Origin: Pezicula radicicola | Taxonomy: Eukaryota > Ascomycota > Leotiomycetes > Helotiales > Dermateaceae | Direction of reading: 5' to 3' | DNA length: 64,000 nucleotides | Assembly (NCBI GenBank): GCA_003008705.1 | Contig: PDUO01000002.1 | Location: forward strand, 1,940,898-2,004,897 | Part shown: positions 33,741 to 44,816 of the stretch, piece by piece | Position numbering within the stretch: the first letter of the stretch is position 1 | How the letters are laid out: the number at the start of each line of letters is the position of its first letter | Program-made: the position numbers and the translations under genes | Notes under the pieces: generated by a model | The model's input: only the letters and a program-made list of their open reading frames with translations | What the model was told of the DNA's origin: nothing | Databases searched by the model: none

Positions 33741-34131
33741 TAAAATAAGTTTTGTTGCATTTCCACATCGGGATTCTAGACGGCGTTCGGGGAAAGGTTT
33801 CAACAACGGAAGCGTCTATAATCCATCATGATGCAGGGTATGAGGCCACGAAGAGATGACCAAACGATCCTCCACGATCAGGCATAGATGTTAGGTAGCA
33901 TTTTAAAGACAAAAGTCCTTTTGATAACACAATACCCTTCCAGATGTGTTGAATATTGTTTCGTGAAATCAATCGAAATTGACATCCATTGTGGAGGAGC
34001 ATTTCGATATCAGCTGTGTTCTGCCACTGTGGAAAGGCAGAACTAGAGGCTTCTACATGTGCAAAGATGCCAAGCAGAGATAAAAGTATTCCAGTAAGTT
34101 AGTTCAAAAGCAAACCGGTAAGAATAACTGC
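33741..34131. other. Convergent intergenic, ADO1 (+) / SMG7-like (-)
   Basis: 391 bp of shared 3' flanks. No feature recognised. Confidence 0.6.
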
Positions 34132-36785
34132 TCAACCACCTTGTCCACCTTGTGGTGTATTTGTGTAACTTTGCCATCCAGTAGCAGGTTGGCTACCATT
34201 CCAGATGGAACTTTGAAGCATTGTGACCCTGTCGAAGTCGCTCGCACCGGTGTAAGCGGTAGAGTTGTTTGCGTTGGTAGCACTGAATACACCATTGTTA
34301 AACGCTCCACCAGAACGCCGGTTTGCGGCTTGCGGAGTATTGTTGACATAGATGCTGCTAGAATCCGAAAATCCAGTTGACTGCATGGGAAATGGGCTGT
34401 ACTGTTGAGCAAGGCTCTCCTGTAGAATCTGGTTCACATTCTGTGGAGGCTGTCTACCCCAACTGTTGCGCCCACTCGTTCTGTATCCTGTCATTTCCTC
34501 AAGATCCACTGCCGCTTGCATTTGCTGATCAGTCGTAGAAAATTGCAGTGACTGTACATGTCGAGCCGTCGACGGCCGATCTGGACTGATGGGCTTCAGC
34601 TCATTGGGCTGCGGTGTAAATGGCGAGCTCCACTGGCCTCCGAGGCTTGGAAGCACCTTTGGTGTGCTGATGCTTTGACTTTGACGCTGATGGTGTTGTC
34701 CGTTATGGCTAGTAGAGGCGAATATGTCATTTGCCGTGATGCTATGCATACCATATGAAGTCTCATTGCTGCTGTGGGTCTTCTCGGACGGATCCACAAG
34801 ATCGTTGACCCAATGGCGATGAGACTCCATACTCATATTCGATTCAGCGACGCTCTCGATCTCATCATTTGGCACTTTGGGCATTACAGTCGGCCTATAA
34901 CTGCTAGCAGTGTTAACCGGGCTCGTTTGCATATGTGCGGGGCTAGTGATCGAGGCATTCGAGTGCTGGCCATTGATGGGGCTGTTGATAGGGCTTGTTG
35001 GCGGCAAGCCTTCCTCAATGAACATAAACGCACGGGCCTCCTGCGAATAAGAGATGGGGTATTCTTGGTTGATGGCCAACGTTAAGCCACACAACATTAT
35101 ATCACGAACTCGTGCTAGCATCTCGATATTCGTATTATGGCGTTCGACACCCGGATCTGTAAATCGTGGCTTCAGGTCTTCGCCGTCGATGTACAGATTG
35201 CACTCAGGCTTTAGGCTTGGGTCTCGGAAAGGCTTGAAGCCAATAGTTGAGGCGTCTTCTTCCAACAAGTAGCCAACCTGAGGAAGGTCTTCAGCCGGAA
35301 AGAAATTGGCGAGTTTCGTCAGAACGTCGGCGTACATCTTATGCAACTCATTGATATGAACCTTGACTGACACTTCGTTGATGCCGATGATAATGTGAGA
35401 GCGAGAACAAAGCCAAGTGCTGTACTGTCGAATGGCTGGGAGTACATGCCGAGTAATGGCCGTGATTTTATCACGAGGTGCTTTGACTGGAAATCCATTG
35501 GCATCATTCGGAAGGTCCTCGCCATCCGCGGGGTCCTCAAGCTCGGGTTGTAGGATCTGAAGGAGGAGGAAAAGGAATCGGACATTGAACCCAAGGAAGA
35601 AAACATACGATTGAAGAACCTCTTCGCTTTGATGCACTGCAATATGTTAGCTAAGTTCTACTTTGCATGACCATCACTGACCTTGGGCTCGCTGTTTAGC
35701 AAAGTATTCGGCAGCAACATTTATGACGACAAACCTCTCCAAGATGATCTCCATAGAGTGCTCTTTTAACTGAACAGCCAAGCGATGGAGAACTTCATTC
35801 TCAAGCTCTTCACGAGTTGAGAAGTCAACTCCCTTGTAGAATTTAGCATGAAGACGAACAAACCACAAAATGAGAGTGTCCACGCTATCATGCTTAACGT
35901 ATGGACCTTTCTCCCAAGCGCTAGTGATCTTCTTGAACTCGATTTCTAGGTTGCCTGAAGCAAGGGGATGAGGCTCTTCGACTGCAATAGCGCGGTAAAG
36001 ATGATACAACGCGTCCAAGTGGTTGGAATCGGCCAACGCTATGACGGCCATTTGATTGTGCGCACTTCCAGATTCCGGATAGAGGTCACTAGCCAAGCCA
36101 TAATATCCCATAGCAGGTTCCCAGCTTCGATCTTTGGTTCGAAGGTCATTCCTGTAACGAGAGAGGTCACCCAGGCGGAGTAACGTGGCATGACAAGAGA
36201 GCTCGATCAGGTGTTCAACCTTCGGTGACACTGGTACTCTCTCATCCACAGAAAGTTGGCTCAGAGACAGCCGATGGGCGATTCGACGAAGGTCTTTCAT
36301 ACTATCAAAGTGAGATGCAAGGCGCTGAATGTAAGACTTGTAGAAAAATTGGCTCCTCTTAATGAAGTCCGCGTAGCGTTTCTCTAGCTTGCGCTTTTCC
36401 ACAACATGCTTCTTCTGATCGCCAGTCTTGTAGTGTTGAACCATCTTCCGGTAGCGCTTGTTAATCAGGCTATGCGCATCCCATAGATGGCCCTCTACTC
36501 CCTGTGCCGTAGCATATTCGAAATCGCGGAAGATTGTTGCTTCGCAAGCAATGCGCATCCTGTGGCAGGTCAGTCGCATGAAAGGAGGAGAGCGTTGTTG
36601 GAAGTCATACTGCTCGATGAGGTGCTCGATATCATCAAATAATGGCATGGGCTGCTTCAACTGCAGCTTCAATTCCTTCTCGACTTGGAGCGCCAGCCTG
36701 GAAAATTGTTAGACGTGCCGGCGCAAGCCAAGGGAGAGAGGATATGGGCAACTTACTTCCATTCTTGTACCATGGGTGCAGCCAT
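34132..36785 (-). CDS. Est1/SMG7-like protein with 14-3-3-like TPR and Est1 DNA/RNA-binding domains
   Basis: Member of the EST1/EBS1/SMG5-7 family, which links phosphorylated Upf1 to mRNA decay and, in yeast Est1, to telomerase. Exons on the minus strand, 36757-36785, 35682-36697 and 34132-35636, give 849 aa. The N-terminal helical region contains HLWDAHSLINKRYRKMVQHY. LSRYRNDLRTKDRSWEPAMG and YYGLASDLYPESGSAHNQMA continue into LDALYHLYRAIAVEEPHPLA, the hallmark TPR/Est1-binding stretch. After the second splice comes the low-complexity C-terminal half, with Ser/Asn/Gln-rich sequence and no PIN domain, so it is more SMG7/Ebs1-like than SMG6. The start at 36785 gives MAAPMVQEWKLALQVEKELK; the ATG at 36773 is also possible. 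Confidence 0.88.
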
Positions 36786-37490
36786 GCTCTCAGCGGTGAT
36801 TTTATTGTTGCTGTGTCGCTGTTTGTCTCCGACCCCACGGTCAACCGCGACGTTAAATCTGCGAGAAAACCTCCGCAGAAATAATGTCCTGGGTGCGATC
36901 CATATTATGTTCCAGTCGAGTAGACAATGATGCGGTCGTGGGATTCACCTTTATCGATCCGGCACCTAAAATTCACCAGAGACAGCTAGAAGGCTAATCA
37001 AAGCCGGACTGAACAAACAGTCTGAGTCAAAGAAGGCCAAAAGAGTCACAATTGGCAAAGTGCGAAAAAGGGCTCAGGACTGGGCTGCACCATTTGTACG
37101 AAAGGAACAGACAGACAGACAGAATAGGTGTGCAATTATATTATCGCCACAGAACTTTCCTGTAGAGGCTGCTGGCTGGTCCTCCCACCATCATCGAACC
37201 TAAGCGCTAAATTCACTAAGATCATGCACGGACCCAGCGAGGCTGTGAGCCTGTCAGCTAATTTTGTTCGCGTCTACGCCCACCACAGCCTTCGCGAGAC
37301 CACAAGTACAGCACAGCACCTACTCTACTGTATGTAATGTACTGTACCCTTGACCTACAGCAAAACAAACTGTGCCTATCTACACATTTTCCACAATTAG
37401 ACCGTAGGAGCTGTGACATCTACAGCAACTATCAAGGATAAGTAAGAGAGTCAAGTTCATAAAACTACCCCGCATCCAGCACTTTTCAAA
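36786..37490. other. Divergent upstream region, SMG7-like (-) / ZNF511-like (+)
   Basis: 705 bp. It contains a short (CAGA)n run at about 37108-37122. No gene seen. Confidence 0.55.
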
Positions 37491-38348
37491 ATGGCTAAAC
37501 GCTCACGAGAAGACTTCGAGCCTTCATCTTCAGATTCGGATCCTGAGGGCGAAGCTCAAGCGTCTTCTTTGTCAGTTGTTCAGCGAAGCTCGAGAGAAAG
37601 GTCCACAGCAACTGCAAAGATTGTGCATCTCGATCACCATACTGGCGGTGAAGCGTCATCAGTTACTGAAATGCGATGCTCTCTGCCACCTCACCGACAG
37701 CTCTCCTTCACTTCTTTTGAAGAATATGAGGTTCACTACAACAAGACACATGTGAACCGCTGCCTTGAATGCCGCAAGAATTTTCCCACAGAGCATTTCC
37801 TAAATCTGCACATCCAAGAAAATCACGACAGTTTGAATGAAGTCAGGAAAGAGAGGGGAGAAAAGACTGTAAGCACCAAAATGTAGGTGATATGAGCTCA
37901 TACTTATTTGTGTTAGTATTCTTGCTTTGTTGAGGACTGCGATAAGATCTGCTCGACTGCACAAAAAAGACGTCTTCACCTAATTGACAAGCATACCTTC
38001 CCAAGGGACTATGACTTCTATGTCGTAAATGATGGCATAGACCGGCGTAGTTCAATGCTGCGTTCAGGGCGGCATCGGAGACGAAGTTCTGCACAACATA
38101 TGGCAGATATTGAAGAAAGAGCAAGGCGAAGACATTCTGGTCAGAAGATTAAGGACACCAAGGAGAGTGATGAGAGTGATGAGGGAGAAAGCCCCACTGA
38201 TGCCTCTGTTCTGACGCCCCCAAGCTCAAAGGAGGACGCCGATATGGATAGTTTAACTGGAGCAATGTCTGCTTTGAAGTTTGTACCCCCGAGCATTCGG
38301 TTCGGCAGAGGGCGAGGGAAAGGAAGAGGAGGCTTTAGCAAGTCATGA
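37491..38348 (+). CDS. C2H2 zinc-finger protein of the ZNF511 type
   Basis: Exons 37491-37868 and 37917-38348 (48-nt intron, phase 0) encode 269 aa. The N-terminus is Ser/Glu-rich. Three finger-like units follow: an atypical first one (C-x4-5-H ... EEYEVHYNKTH), a second CLECRKNFPTEHFLNLHIQENH (C-x2-C-x12-H-x4-H), and a third CFVEDCDKICSTAQKRRLHL-IDKH whose coding begins right at the splice. FPRDYDFYVVNDGID then follows, which is the signature placement in ZNF511 proteins. The tail is basic (RSGRHRRRSS) and ends in a GRGRGKGRGG motif suited to RNA binding. Cellular role is not established from the sequence; nuclear localisation is likely. Confidence 0.85.
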
Positions 38349-38845
38349 TCCTTACGAATTACGGCAGGCAATGAGCAATGAATCAACGAAAGTTACGAGC
38401 ACCAAATAAACGTGATCATTAAGCATTCGATATTTCTATAATCGTAAGGCTTGATCTTCTTAGCCAACGCGATAATTCATATACTGTAGATATGTCAGCT
38501 CAAATTTGACCTAAACTGACTGATAATCCATGAAAGACCGTCCTCTGCTGTTGTAAAGCAAGTCAAGGAGCAGCGAGTCTCATTTCTGAAGCATTAACTC
38601 CATATGCTAAAGCATGAAATTAATATGGACAACACAAGCCTGGTTCAAGCAAATGAAGCTCAGTTTCTGGGTTTATTTCGGTCTGCCTTTCTATTGTGGT
38701 CCTGCGACGGAAATTCCATGCTACGTTTATGATATTCGTCGTACGTCCCCAAACGCCTAACACCTAGAAGACCACCCTTGTCTTAATTACCAGAAGTTTC
38801 GTATTTATAATACTGCAAGAACTAAAAGTATTAGCAGAGAATCAT
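38349..38845. other. Convergent intergenic, ZNF511-like (+) / DUF1770 (-)
   Basis: 497 bp of shared 3' flanks. No feature recognised. Confidence 0.6.
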
Positions 38846-39493
38846 TCAATGGAACCATTGAGTTCGACATGCATCACTCATATCAGCAGCGAGCTTAGAA
38901 TCCTTGGAAATATCCTTCCACGCCTCCGGTATCTTCCAGTTGTTGGTCTCGTACCACCATCTCCGAACTTTCGCTCCAATACTACTCCCGCTCATTGTCG
39001 CGCTGCGGTTCCAGTATCTCCAGCCGTGAAGAGCGAGGGACCAGACCATGCCCTGAACAAGTGGTAAGACGAGCTGTTTGAGCGTGCCATTAGCATTGCT
39101 GCCAGTTAGACTCCAGAATATTTAATAGCAACATACCTGGTCCCGCAGAGTGATAAACGCAACCTTCCATTTCGTATCTGCTCCCGAAATACTAGCCAAG
39201 TAGCTCTGCTCAAACCTCAAATCTGGCAAAGGAGGAAAGCTGCTTCTGCGTGACGTTGGCCTAAGTACATCATATGGGATATCCTCCTCCTCCTCTTCAT
39301 CCTCATCAATTCCATCCTCGTCATCGTAGGTGTATTTGTCTAAAGAGATTGAGGATGAGGAGTCTTGGACTGTGACGGGTTCTTTTAAGGATGCTGCTGT
39401 AGAAGGATTGACATCGTGGGATGGTGAAGGCGCACGGTTTACGGAGGCGGTTTGAATTGTCTCTGCTATCTGGATGGGGACTGAGGAATCCAT
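38846..39493 (-). CDS. Fungal DUF1770 protein of unknown function
   Basis: Exons 39137-39493 and 38846-39073 (63-nt intron, phase 0) give 194 aa. The first exon starts MDSSVPIQIAETIQTASVNR and carries an acidic run (DDEDGIDEDEEEEEDIPYDV). LRPTSRRSSFPPLPDLRFEQ then SYLASISGADTKWK follow. The IPYDVLRP...PPLPDLRFEQSYLASI pattern is what I associate with Pfam DUF1770, restricted to fungi. The second exon is Trp-rich (QGMVWSLALHGWRYWNRSAT, KVRRWWYETNNWKIPEAWKD) and could pack on a membrane. Function is unknown. Confidence 0.8.
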
Positions 39494-41150
39494 TTTGTTG
39501 GTGTGGAGAGGTTGATTTCAATGATCCTGAAGCTTGAATTTGAGCTTCGGTTACCAGACGTGATGAAGTGAAGCTTTCGGTTGATTCTCGGGGGTCGCAG
39601 AGCAGAACAAGCGGCACTGTAGATGCTCTGCTCATTAGCCTCTAAGGTCACTTAGACCTCCAATGAACTCTCAAATACCCTGAAATATTTGCTCCTTGGC
39701 GCTAAGTTATTATTTACTGGCATTATTTTGGTGCTATGCGCAAAATCTGTGGATTATTGAAAGGTAGAACAGTCTGTTAAGAGTGCCGCCGCTTTTGCAT
39801 TAAGTATTTGGACGAAGACTTCCGTCATTGCTTTAATGAAGTGATTGAAATGGTGATTCCTAACTTTCCAACCCTCTCTAATCATTTATAATTTTTTTCT
39901 ACTCGTTATACTCCAACCGGTCATCATATGACCCGACTTGCCAGCATCACCACCTTAGAATTGCTATTTCGTACTCCATTTACCTCAAGCAAGTGCCTTT
40001 CTCTGTTCATTCTTAGACTATACTCCTTAGAAGTGTTTGAGTAGATGGAATAACTGTGTTCAATTTAAGAAAACCCAATCGTTTGCTTGACATAAGACTC
40101 TGCCTTTTTTCTACAAAAGACAAAGCTTGGCTGTGTTTCTTTTGGTGGGAGGGTTCCAAGGAAGTACAATAAGCTTTGTTTCTCCCAGTAACTAGCAAGC
40201 AGCCTATATAGTCGAACTTGAATAACCACAAATACTATTCAAAGCCTTTTTATGTGATTCCAGTTAAGTCTACAGTAAAGTTGCCAGGTTAAAGTATTAT
40301 GTAACTGTTACCGAGCCTTTGAGAAAATATAAACCCAACCGAGTTTTAACTCGGCCGCTGGATAGATATTTACACAGAGCACCAATAACCTCAGCCGTGT
40401 TACCAAGTTGTTGATAAATTTTAAGACGTATCGTACCACTAGTCATTTAGGTTGCGAGTGGCTTTCATTCAGCGGTTCACCGGTTGAGGACGTTAAGCGA
40501 GCTAGAGACACTTCCTCGGATCCAGCCCACCCATTGTGTTATTGGTTTACTTTTAACAAAAACATTAGTCAAATACTATCTAGTTGTTTGGGTGCAAAGA
40601 AGGATCACACGCGTTTAGGGAATAAAATATGAATTTACGTTACCTTACCACCTCGGTCTACTATGTACAGTTATAACGTTTCAAAATGTAAACGAAACGT
40701 GCATTCGAATAATGATTAAGCCAATAATAAAAAATATGAAAGATCGACTACTTAAATTACAGCCTACTTAAATTTATGCCTATAAATTATTCCCTAATTG
40801 AACCCTTGCGAAAGCGAGCTACTGAAAGGCCATTCTTCGAAGAGTTTGAAAATACCTGGTTACTCTGGAGTGTTTTTCTGTGGGCATTTGGGATTCTTCA
40901 ACATTTTGACGTACATTTATTTCTAAAAGATTCATGACAAAGCCCTTATTGGGTTACATGGAGTCAGGCTTTGGTTGAGAAAAACAGATATGCTATGAAA
41001 AGTTAGTAGTGTCTCATAGATTGGTACAATAATTTGACCTCTCCCCCATAAGACACATAGGTCATTTGAGATCCATTCACATTTGGGGGAGTGTCATAGT
41101 CATACTTCTACTCGTTCCATTGCTGATTCGCTGCAACAATTCTCCAGGAC

Positions 41151-41158
41151 TATAAATA
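41151..41158 (+). promoter_or_regulatory. TATA box of the secreted-protein gene
   Basis: TATAAATA, about 110 nt upstream of a leader intron and 164 nt upstream of the ATG at 41315. A CA/TC-rich leader follows at the usual distance. Confidence 0.65.
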
Positions 41159-41260
41159 CCCCTGCTCTTTATCTTATGACTCTTTCCACAACTACAACAT
41201 CTTCACCAACAATTTGATTCCAAAGCAAACAATTCAACTATCCGCAAGACGAAATATAAG

Positions 41261-41306
41261 GTGAGAACTAGCCCTTATATGTAGTTTAACTAATTCCTTG
41301 TAGCAG
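41261..41306 (+). other. Probable 5' leader intron of the secreted-protein gene
   Basis: Donor GTGAGA at 41261, branch-like TTAACTAAT at about 41286, and acceptor TAG at 41303 or CAG at 41306. It ends 8-11 nt before the start codon. Confidence 0.6.
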
Positions 41307-41314
41307 CCATAACG

Positions 41315-41817
41315 ATGATGTTCATCAACTTCCTCTTCGGCCTCATGATTGGCATGCTCCTCACGAATGGCTTTGCTCTACCAACCGCCCCAGATGAAAA
41401 CAGCAACGTCTCTCTTCAACCCCGCCAAGATGGCGACGTTTGTACCCCCGGTCTTGATAAGAATCTCTGCGGTCTCGTATTTCAATTGATGGATAAGAAA
41501 GATGGCAAGACTGCCAATCTCTATATTTATACTACAAAATGCGTTCACATTCGTAGCCTCACCAATACTCCAGCCAAGATGAATAATTTGCTTCTTCACT
41601 TTCTAAGCCCATTATCATCACTTCTACCCCACTGGGCGAGGGTCCTGGTGGACCACCTATTTATGACATTTCTCTCACCTACGATGGCTATAAGTACGGT
41701 CCCATTGGTATCAGCCTTCCTGATTCTGGCAAATATCGTAGCTTTACTAGCCTCATGGTTACTATAGTATGGCGCTCAGATTTGCTTGCGAGACATACGA
41801 CTGAGGTTTCATATTAG
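41315..41817 (+). pseudogene. Small secreted protein gene with broken frame or unusual intron
   Basis: The ATG at 41315 opens a signal peptide (MMFINFLFGLMIGMLLTNGFALP) and a short secreted-type domain (QDGDVCTPGLDKNLCGLVFQ, then LYIYTTKC). From about 41587 the protein-like reading moves to another frame, open to TAG at 41815-41817 (FASSLSKPIIITSTPLGEGP, ISLTYDGYKYGPIGISLPDS). The original frame becomes leucine-rich and ends at 41767. A one-base deletion near 41586 would explain this. So would a 65-nt intron 41543-41607, but its GTTCAC donor and AAG acceptor are weak. The promoter and leader intron look normal, so the gene may still be transcribed. Family not recognised. Confidence 0.55.
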
Positions 41818-42983
41818 AGCTGTAAGTCTGCTTTCTAAGATACTAGCGAATGAGCTTGGTACTAATGTCTTCGCAGTCTAATGACTCTGCTGGGAAGTTG
41901 AAGTAGTTCATGCACTCGCAATCACCGACGGAAAATTGAGGTTGCTGGTCTCTATTTCTCTTCTCTTGTATATCTCTAAGGAAGTTTTGGCATCACGCTT
42001 CGGGCAGGCAGTTTTGAGTATGGATAGGTTAGGACTTCATTTTCCTGAGAAGGACTTTGCACTTGCAATCTCGCTGTACAACTCTTACGCGAGCATTCTC
42101 AGATACATATTGGTATGGTAAAAAAAAGGGACAGGCAGAATAGAACGATGCTTTCGAGTACGAATTGTAAACATCTCGTGTTTGAGTGGATATTACCCTG
42201 AAATTTTTTAGTAAGGCTTTGATTAGCCTTGACTGATTCTGCTTTAGCTCTCCAAAGCCCATTGTCGCACGACTTCATCCCAATGCACCATCAACTCTAG
42301 AGTTTCCTAACTGCTATCCCCAGACCACCTAAAATTATCATCAGAGATTTCCATATGAAAGACACATCAGGTGGAGATGCCCTAATCCTGTTGGGCCTTA
42401 GCAAAATAAAAATCTTCTATTCACTCGCTTGATCAATTAATACATCAACATAAAGTAGCATTACACTGAGGCACAAAGCAACAAGTCCACCCCACCCTGA
42501 AACTTGTGTTACTTGCAATGGGCTTTGAGTAATTTCGGGAGCAGTGTAGATAATGTGATGAAACTCGAGTTTGATTGATCTAGACAAAGCATTGTTAGGT
42601 AGAATTTTCATGTGAAACATGAACAATGAACACAGAGACAAATATAGGTAGGTATTTGGTGAATGTTATTATTAGAAGAATCAAGTATATACATGAGATG
42701 TTCTTTCCATTGAAATCTTTTGGCTTGTTCTTATATGGGAAGGTGCTACTTGCGTTCGAGGCCTTGCTAAGGCGACATCACTCAAGTACAACTACCTCAA
42801 GTGAATTCAATCATCAGAGAACCCAACACAAAGCATTGACAACAGAGATCATCCAAGTGCAAAGTCAGCTTCAAATCCGTAACCCACAAAACATGTGAGT
42901 GTCGTCCAAAATTTAACTTTTAATTACGCAGACTAATTCCATGGTTCACAGCTCACCATATCAACTATACCATCGAGGCAAGA
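41818..42983. other. Intergenic with leader of the Cys-rich small protein
   Basis: 1.17 kb. A leader intron is visible at 42895-42951 (GTGAGT donor, GACTAAT branch, CACAG acceptor). Open frames at 41936-42121 (+) and 42417-42641 (-) have no supporting evidence. Confidence 0.5.
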
Positions 42984-43217
42984 ATGTGCGTCCAAGATCA
43001 ACGATTCTTCAGGGGCTGCGGTCATGGTCCGTTCAAAGTCGGAGCAGTTGATGGAGGCATCATTTACTGCAAGAAGTGCCCAGAGATATTGGGAAACAAA
43101 ATCGCCAGGAACTGCCTGTACTATCAAGCCAACCCGGTTGTAGAAATAGAAGCCAAATGCGACACTTGTGAAAAGGCTGATAAAGAGAATAGTGGCATGC
43201 TTCGAGACAGAATGTGA
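42984..43217 (+). CDS. 77-aa Cys-rich protein, hypothetical
   Basis: Preceded by a well-formed leader intron (42895-42951), which supports transcription. The protein starts MCVQDQRFFRGCGHGPFKVG and has no signal peptide. Cys/His spacing (C2, C12-G-H14, then CKKCPEI, NCLYY and CDTCEKA) suggests a small zinc-binding fold. Comparable small fungal proteins begin with MCxxxxxxFxxCGH and have no known function. It lies 130 bp from the inverted-repeat element, in the accessory-looking part of the window. Confidence 0.5.
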   Translation: MCVQDQRFFRGCGHGPFKVGAVDGGIIYCKKCPEILGNKIARNCLYYQANPVVEIEAKCDTCEKADKENSGMLRDRM

Positions 43218-44816
43218 GAGCTTCTCAAGGACAATGGCTTGTAGATGGTGAATGGGAATGTTGGTGGTTGACGATAGAGGGTTTGTCTGTATTAAAATTA
43301 GACGAAGGGACTATTGGCGTGAAGTGTTTTTGGTACTGGTAGCTGATTACAGTGAGTTCTGAAATCAGTCACCGTTTCTGGCGCTTGGATTAAGTCAAGT
43401 TTTTTTATTAATAATTAATTAATGATTTGTGCACTACATTTAGTAAAACCAAGTACTATTTAACAACTATAACTCTAATTAATATTATATTAATATAGAT
43501 TCTAGATATTAACCAAAATTAAGCTACTTATAAGCTTGCAATCGACTATAAGGCTATAAAACAAGCTGTAAAGTAAGCTACTAAGCGAACTACTATAGAA
43601 ATATAAGACTATAGCCTATTATTATATTTAGGAGGATACGCAAACTATTAGAATATGTATAATTTAAAATTTAGCTAGTTCTATATTATAGGTTTAATTT
43701 AAGTTATAGATAATAGTATTTAGACGATATGTTGGGTTCTAATAGATATATAAATTAGAGGGGCTAAGAAATCATTAAAAAAAAAACTTGACCTGGCCCA
43801 AGTGTCAGAAACGGTGACTAATTTCAGAACTCACAGTACCATGATATCTTCTACGTGCGAAGATCAGGGTGTTAACAGGGAAAATAAATGTCATTACTCC
43901 TCCCAGGCTTTTGTCAAATCATTTGAGTAAAGATAAGACCTTCCTGTTGGTCGAATCCCCAGCTTACCTAATCTGAGAGACTCACCACATGTTGCCAGTG
44001 AGTAAGCATTGCATTTGCTATATCTACGCTTATAGATGCGAGAAGAAATCATGTAGTAATTTTGGAAAGCGAAGGCTGCTAAATAAAAGAGAAGAGCTCT
44101 TTCTACTTTGGCATATATCTTCATACGGATTCTGTCATAGATTACAGACTGAAGTGAAAGGAATTCGAAATTGTTATTGTTTACTCATAATCAAAGATTT
44201 CTTGGTACGAACTTCTCCAGTCCATTAGCTCTGTCTAGCGAAGATGCATTCTTGCGTGTTCTTACTCTTAGCTTCTGGTAATACCTATGTTGAAGTCAAG
44301 TGATGACTTTAAAGCTGGGGATGGATTGACTTGGTAGGCCTGTTTTTATGATGTTTGTTGGTGAACTATTCTAGCCACACCAGAAGAGTCATAAGATACT
44401 TCGTAATGGCAGATGAGTTGTGAGATTAGGTAATGCATACTTCGTACTGTAAGGCATGATATAGCCCAAAGGATGAGACATTTGACTACAAAAAGGGGCC
44501 CAACCTCGAAATAATTATGTTAGATGAGTCAAGTAGATATTCTTGCATGGGGTTTGTGGTCTAAGAGCAAAACAGTGGGAGTTTAGTGAGGCTTAGGTCT
44601 TCTGCCCCAAGGACAGACCGTTTTCACGTGAGCGGTATCAATCTTCAAAATTCTTCGTTTAACCCACACTGCGTCACTTCACCCTCCGCTTGTTGTTCCT
44701 TTTCGCGATAAAGAACCTCACAACCTTGAGTCTTGACACTGTTGAACACAGAGTCGAGCTTCGTACCCTTGTGTGAATCCGAAACGATACAGAACACTTG
44801 AAGTGTAATCGCAATC
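43218..44816. other. Intergenic with MITE B, upstream of eRF1
   Basis: 1.6 kb. It holds the inverted-repeat element 43348-43838. The rest (43839-44816) is eRF1 upstream sequence with two ACTTCGTA words; no gene recognised. Confidence 0.55.
43348..43838. mobile_element. MITE-like element, family B, 491 bp with ~58-bp terminal inverted repeats
   Basis: The left end CAGTGAGTTCTGAAATCAGT and the right end, reverse complemented, CTGTGAGTTCTGAAATTAGT, continue as GTCACCGTTTCTGRCRCTTGG and on into a poly-T/AAACTTGAC block. The match runs about 58 nt with few differences. TA lies at both outer edges (43348-43349 and 43837-43838), as expected for a Tc1/mariner/pogo-type target-site duplication. The interior is extremely AT-rich with almost no CpG and no open frame, as in a RIP-mutated non-autonomous element. 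Confidence 0.85.

Larger units (their letters stand above)
39494..41314. other. AT-rich intergenic upstream of the secreted-protein gene
   Basis: 1.8 kb. No gene is supported. The 3' part holds the secreted-protein gene promoter: a TATAAATA box at 41151 and a leader intron starting at 41261. Confidence 0.55.

Noticed and set aside
42417..42641. 74-codon minus frame with a hydrophobic C-terminus
   Set aside because: Could resemble a tail-anchored protein, but no upstream exons or conserved motif could be found.
43935..43965. GGTCGAATCCCC string resembling a tRNA T-loop
   Set aside because: One base short of the B-box consensus and no acceptor stem or A box.
44295..44400. GTGATGA C-box-like word as a C/D snoRNA candidate
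   Set aside because: No CTGA D box or terminal stem at a suitable distance.
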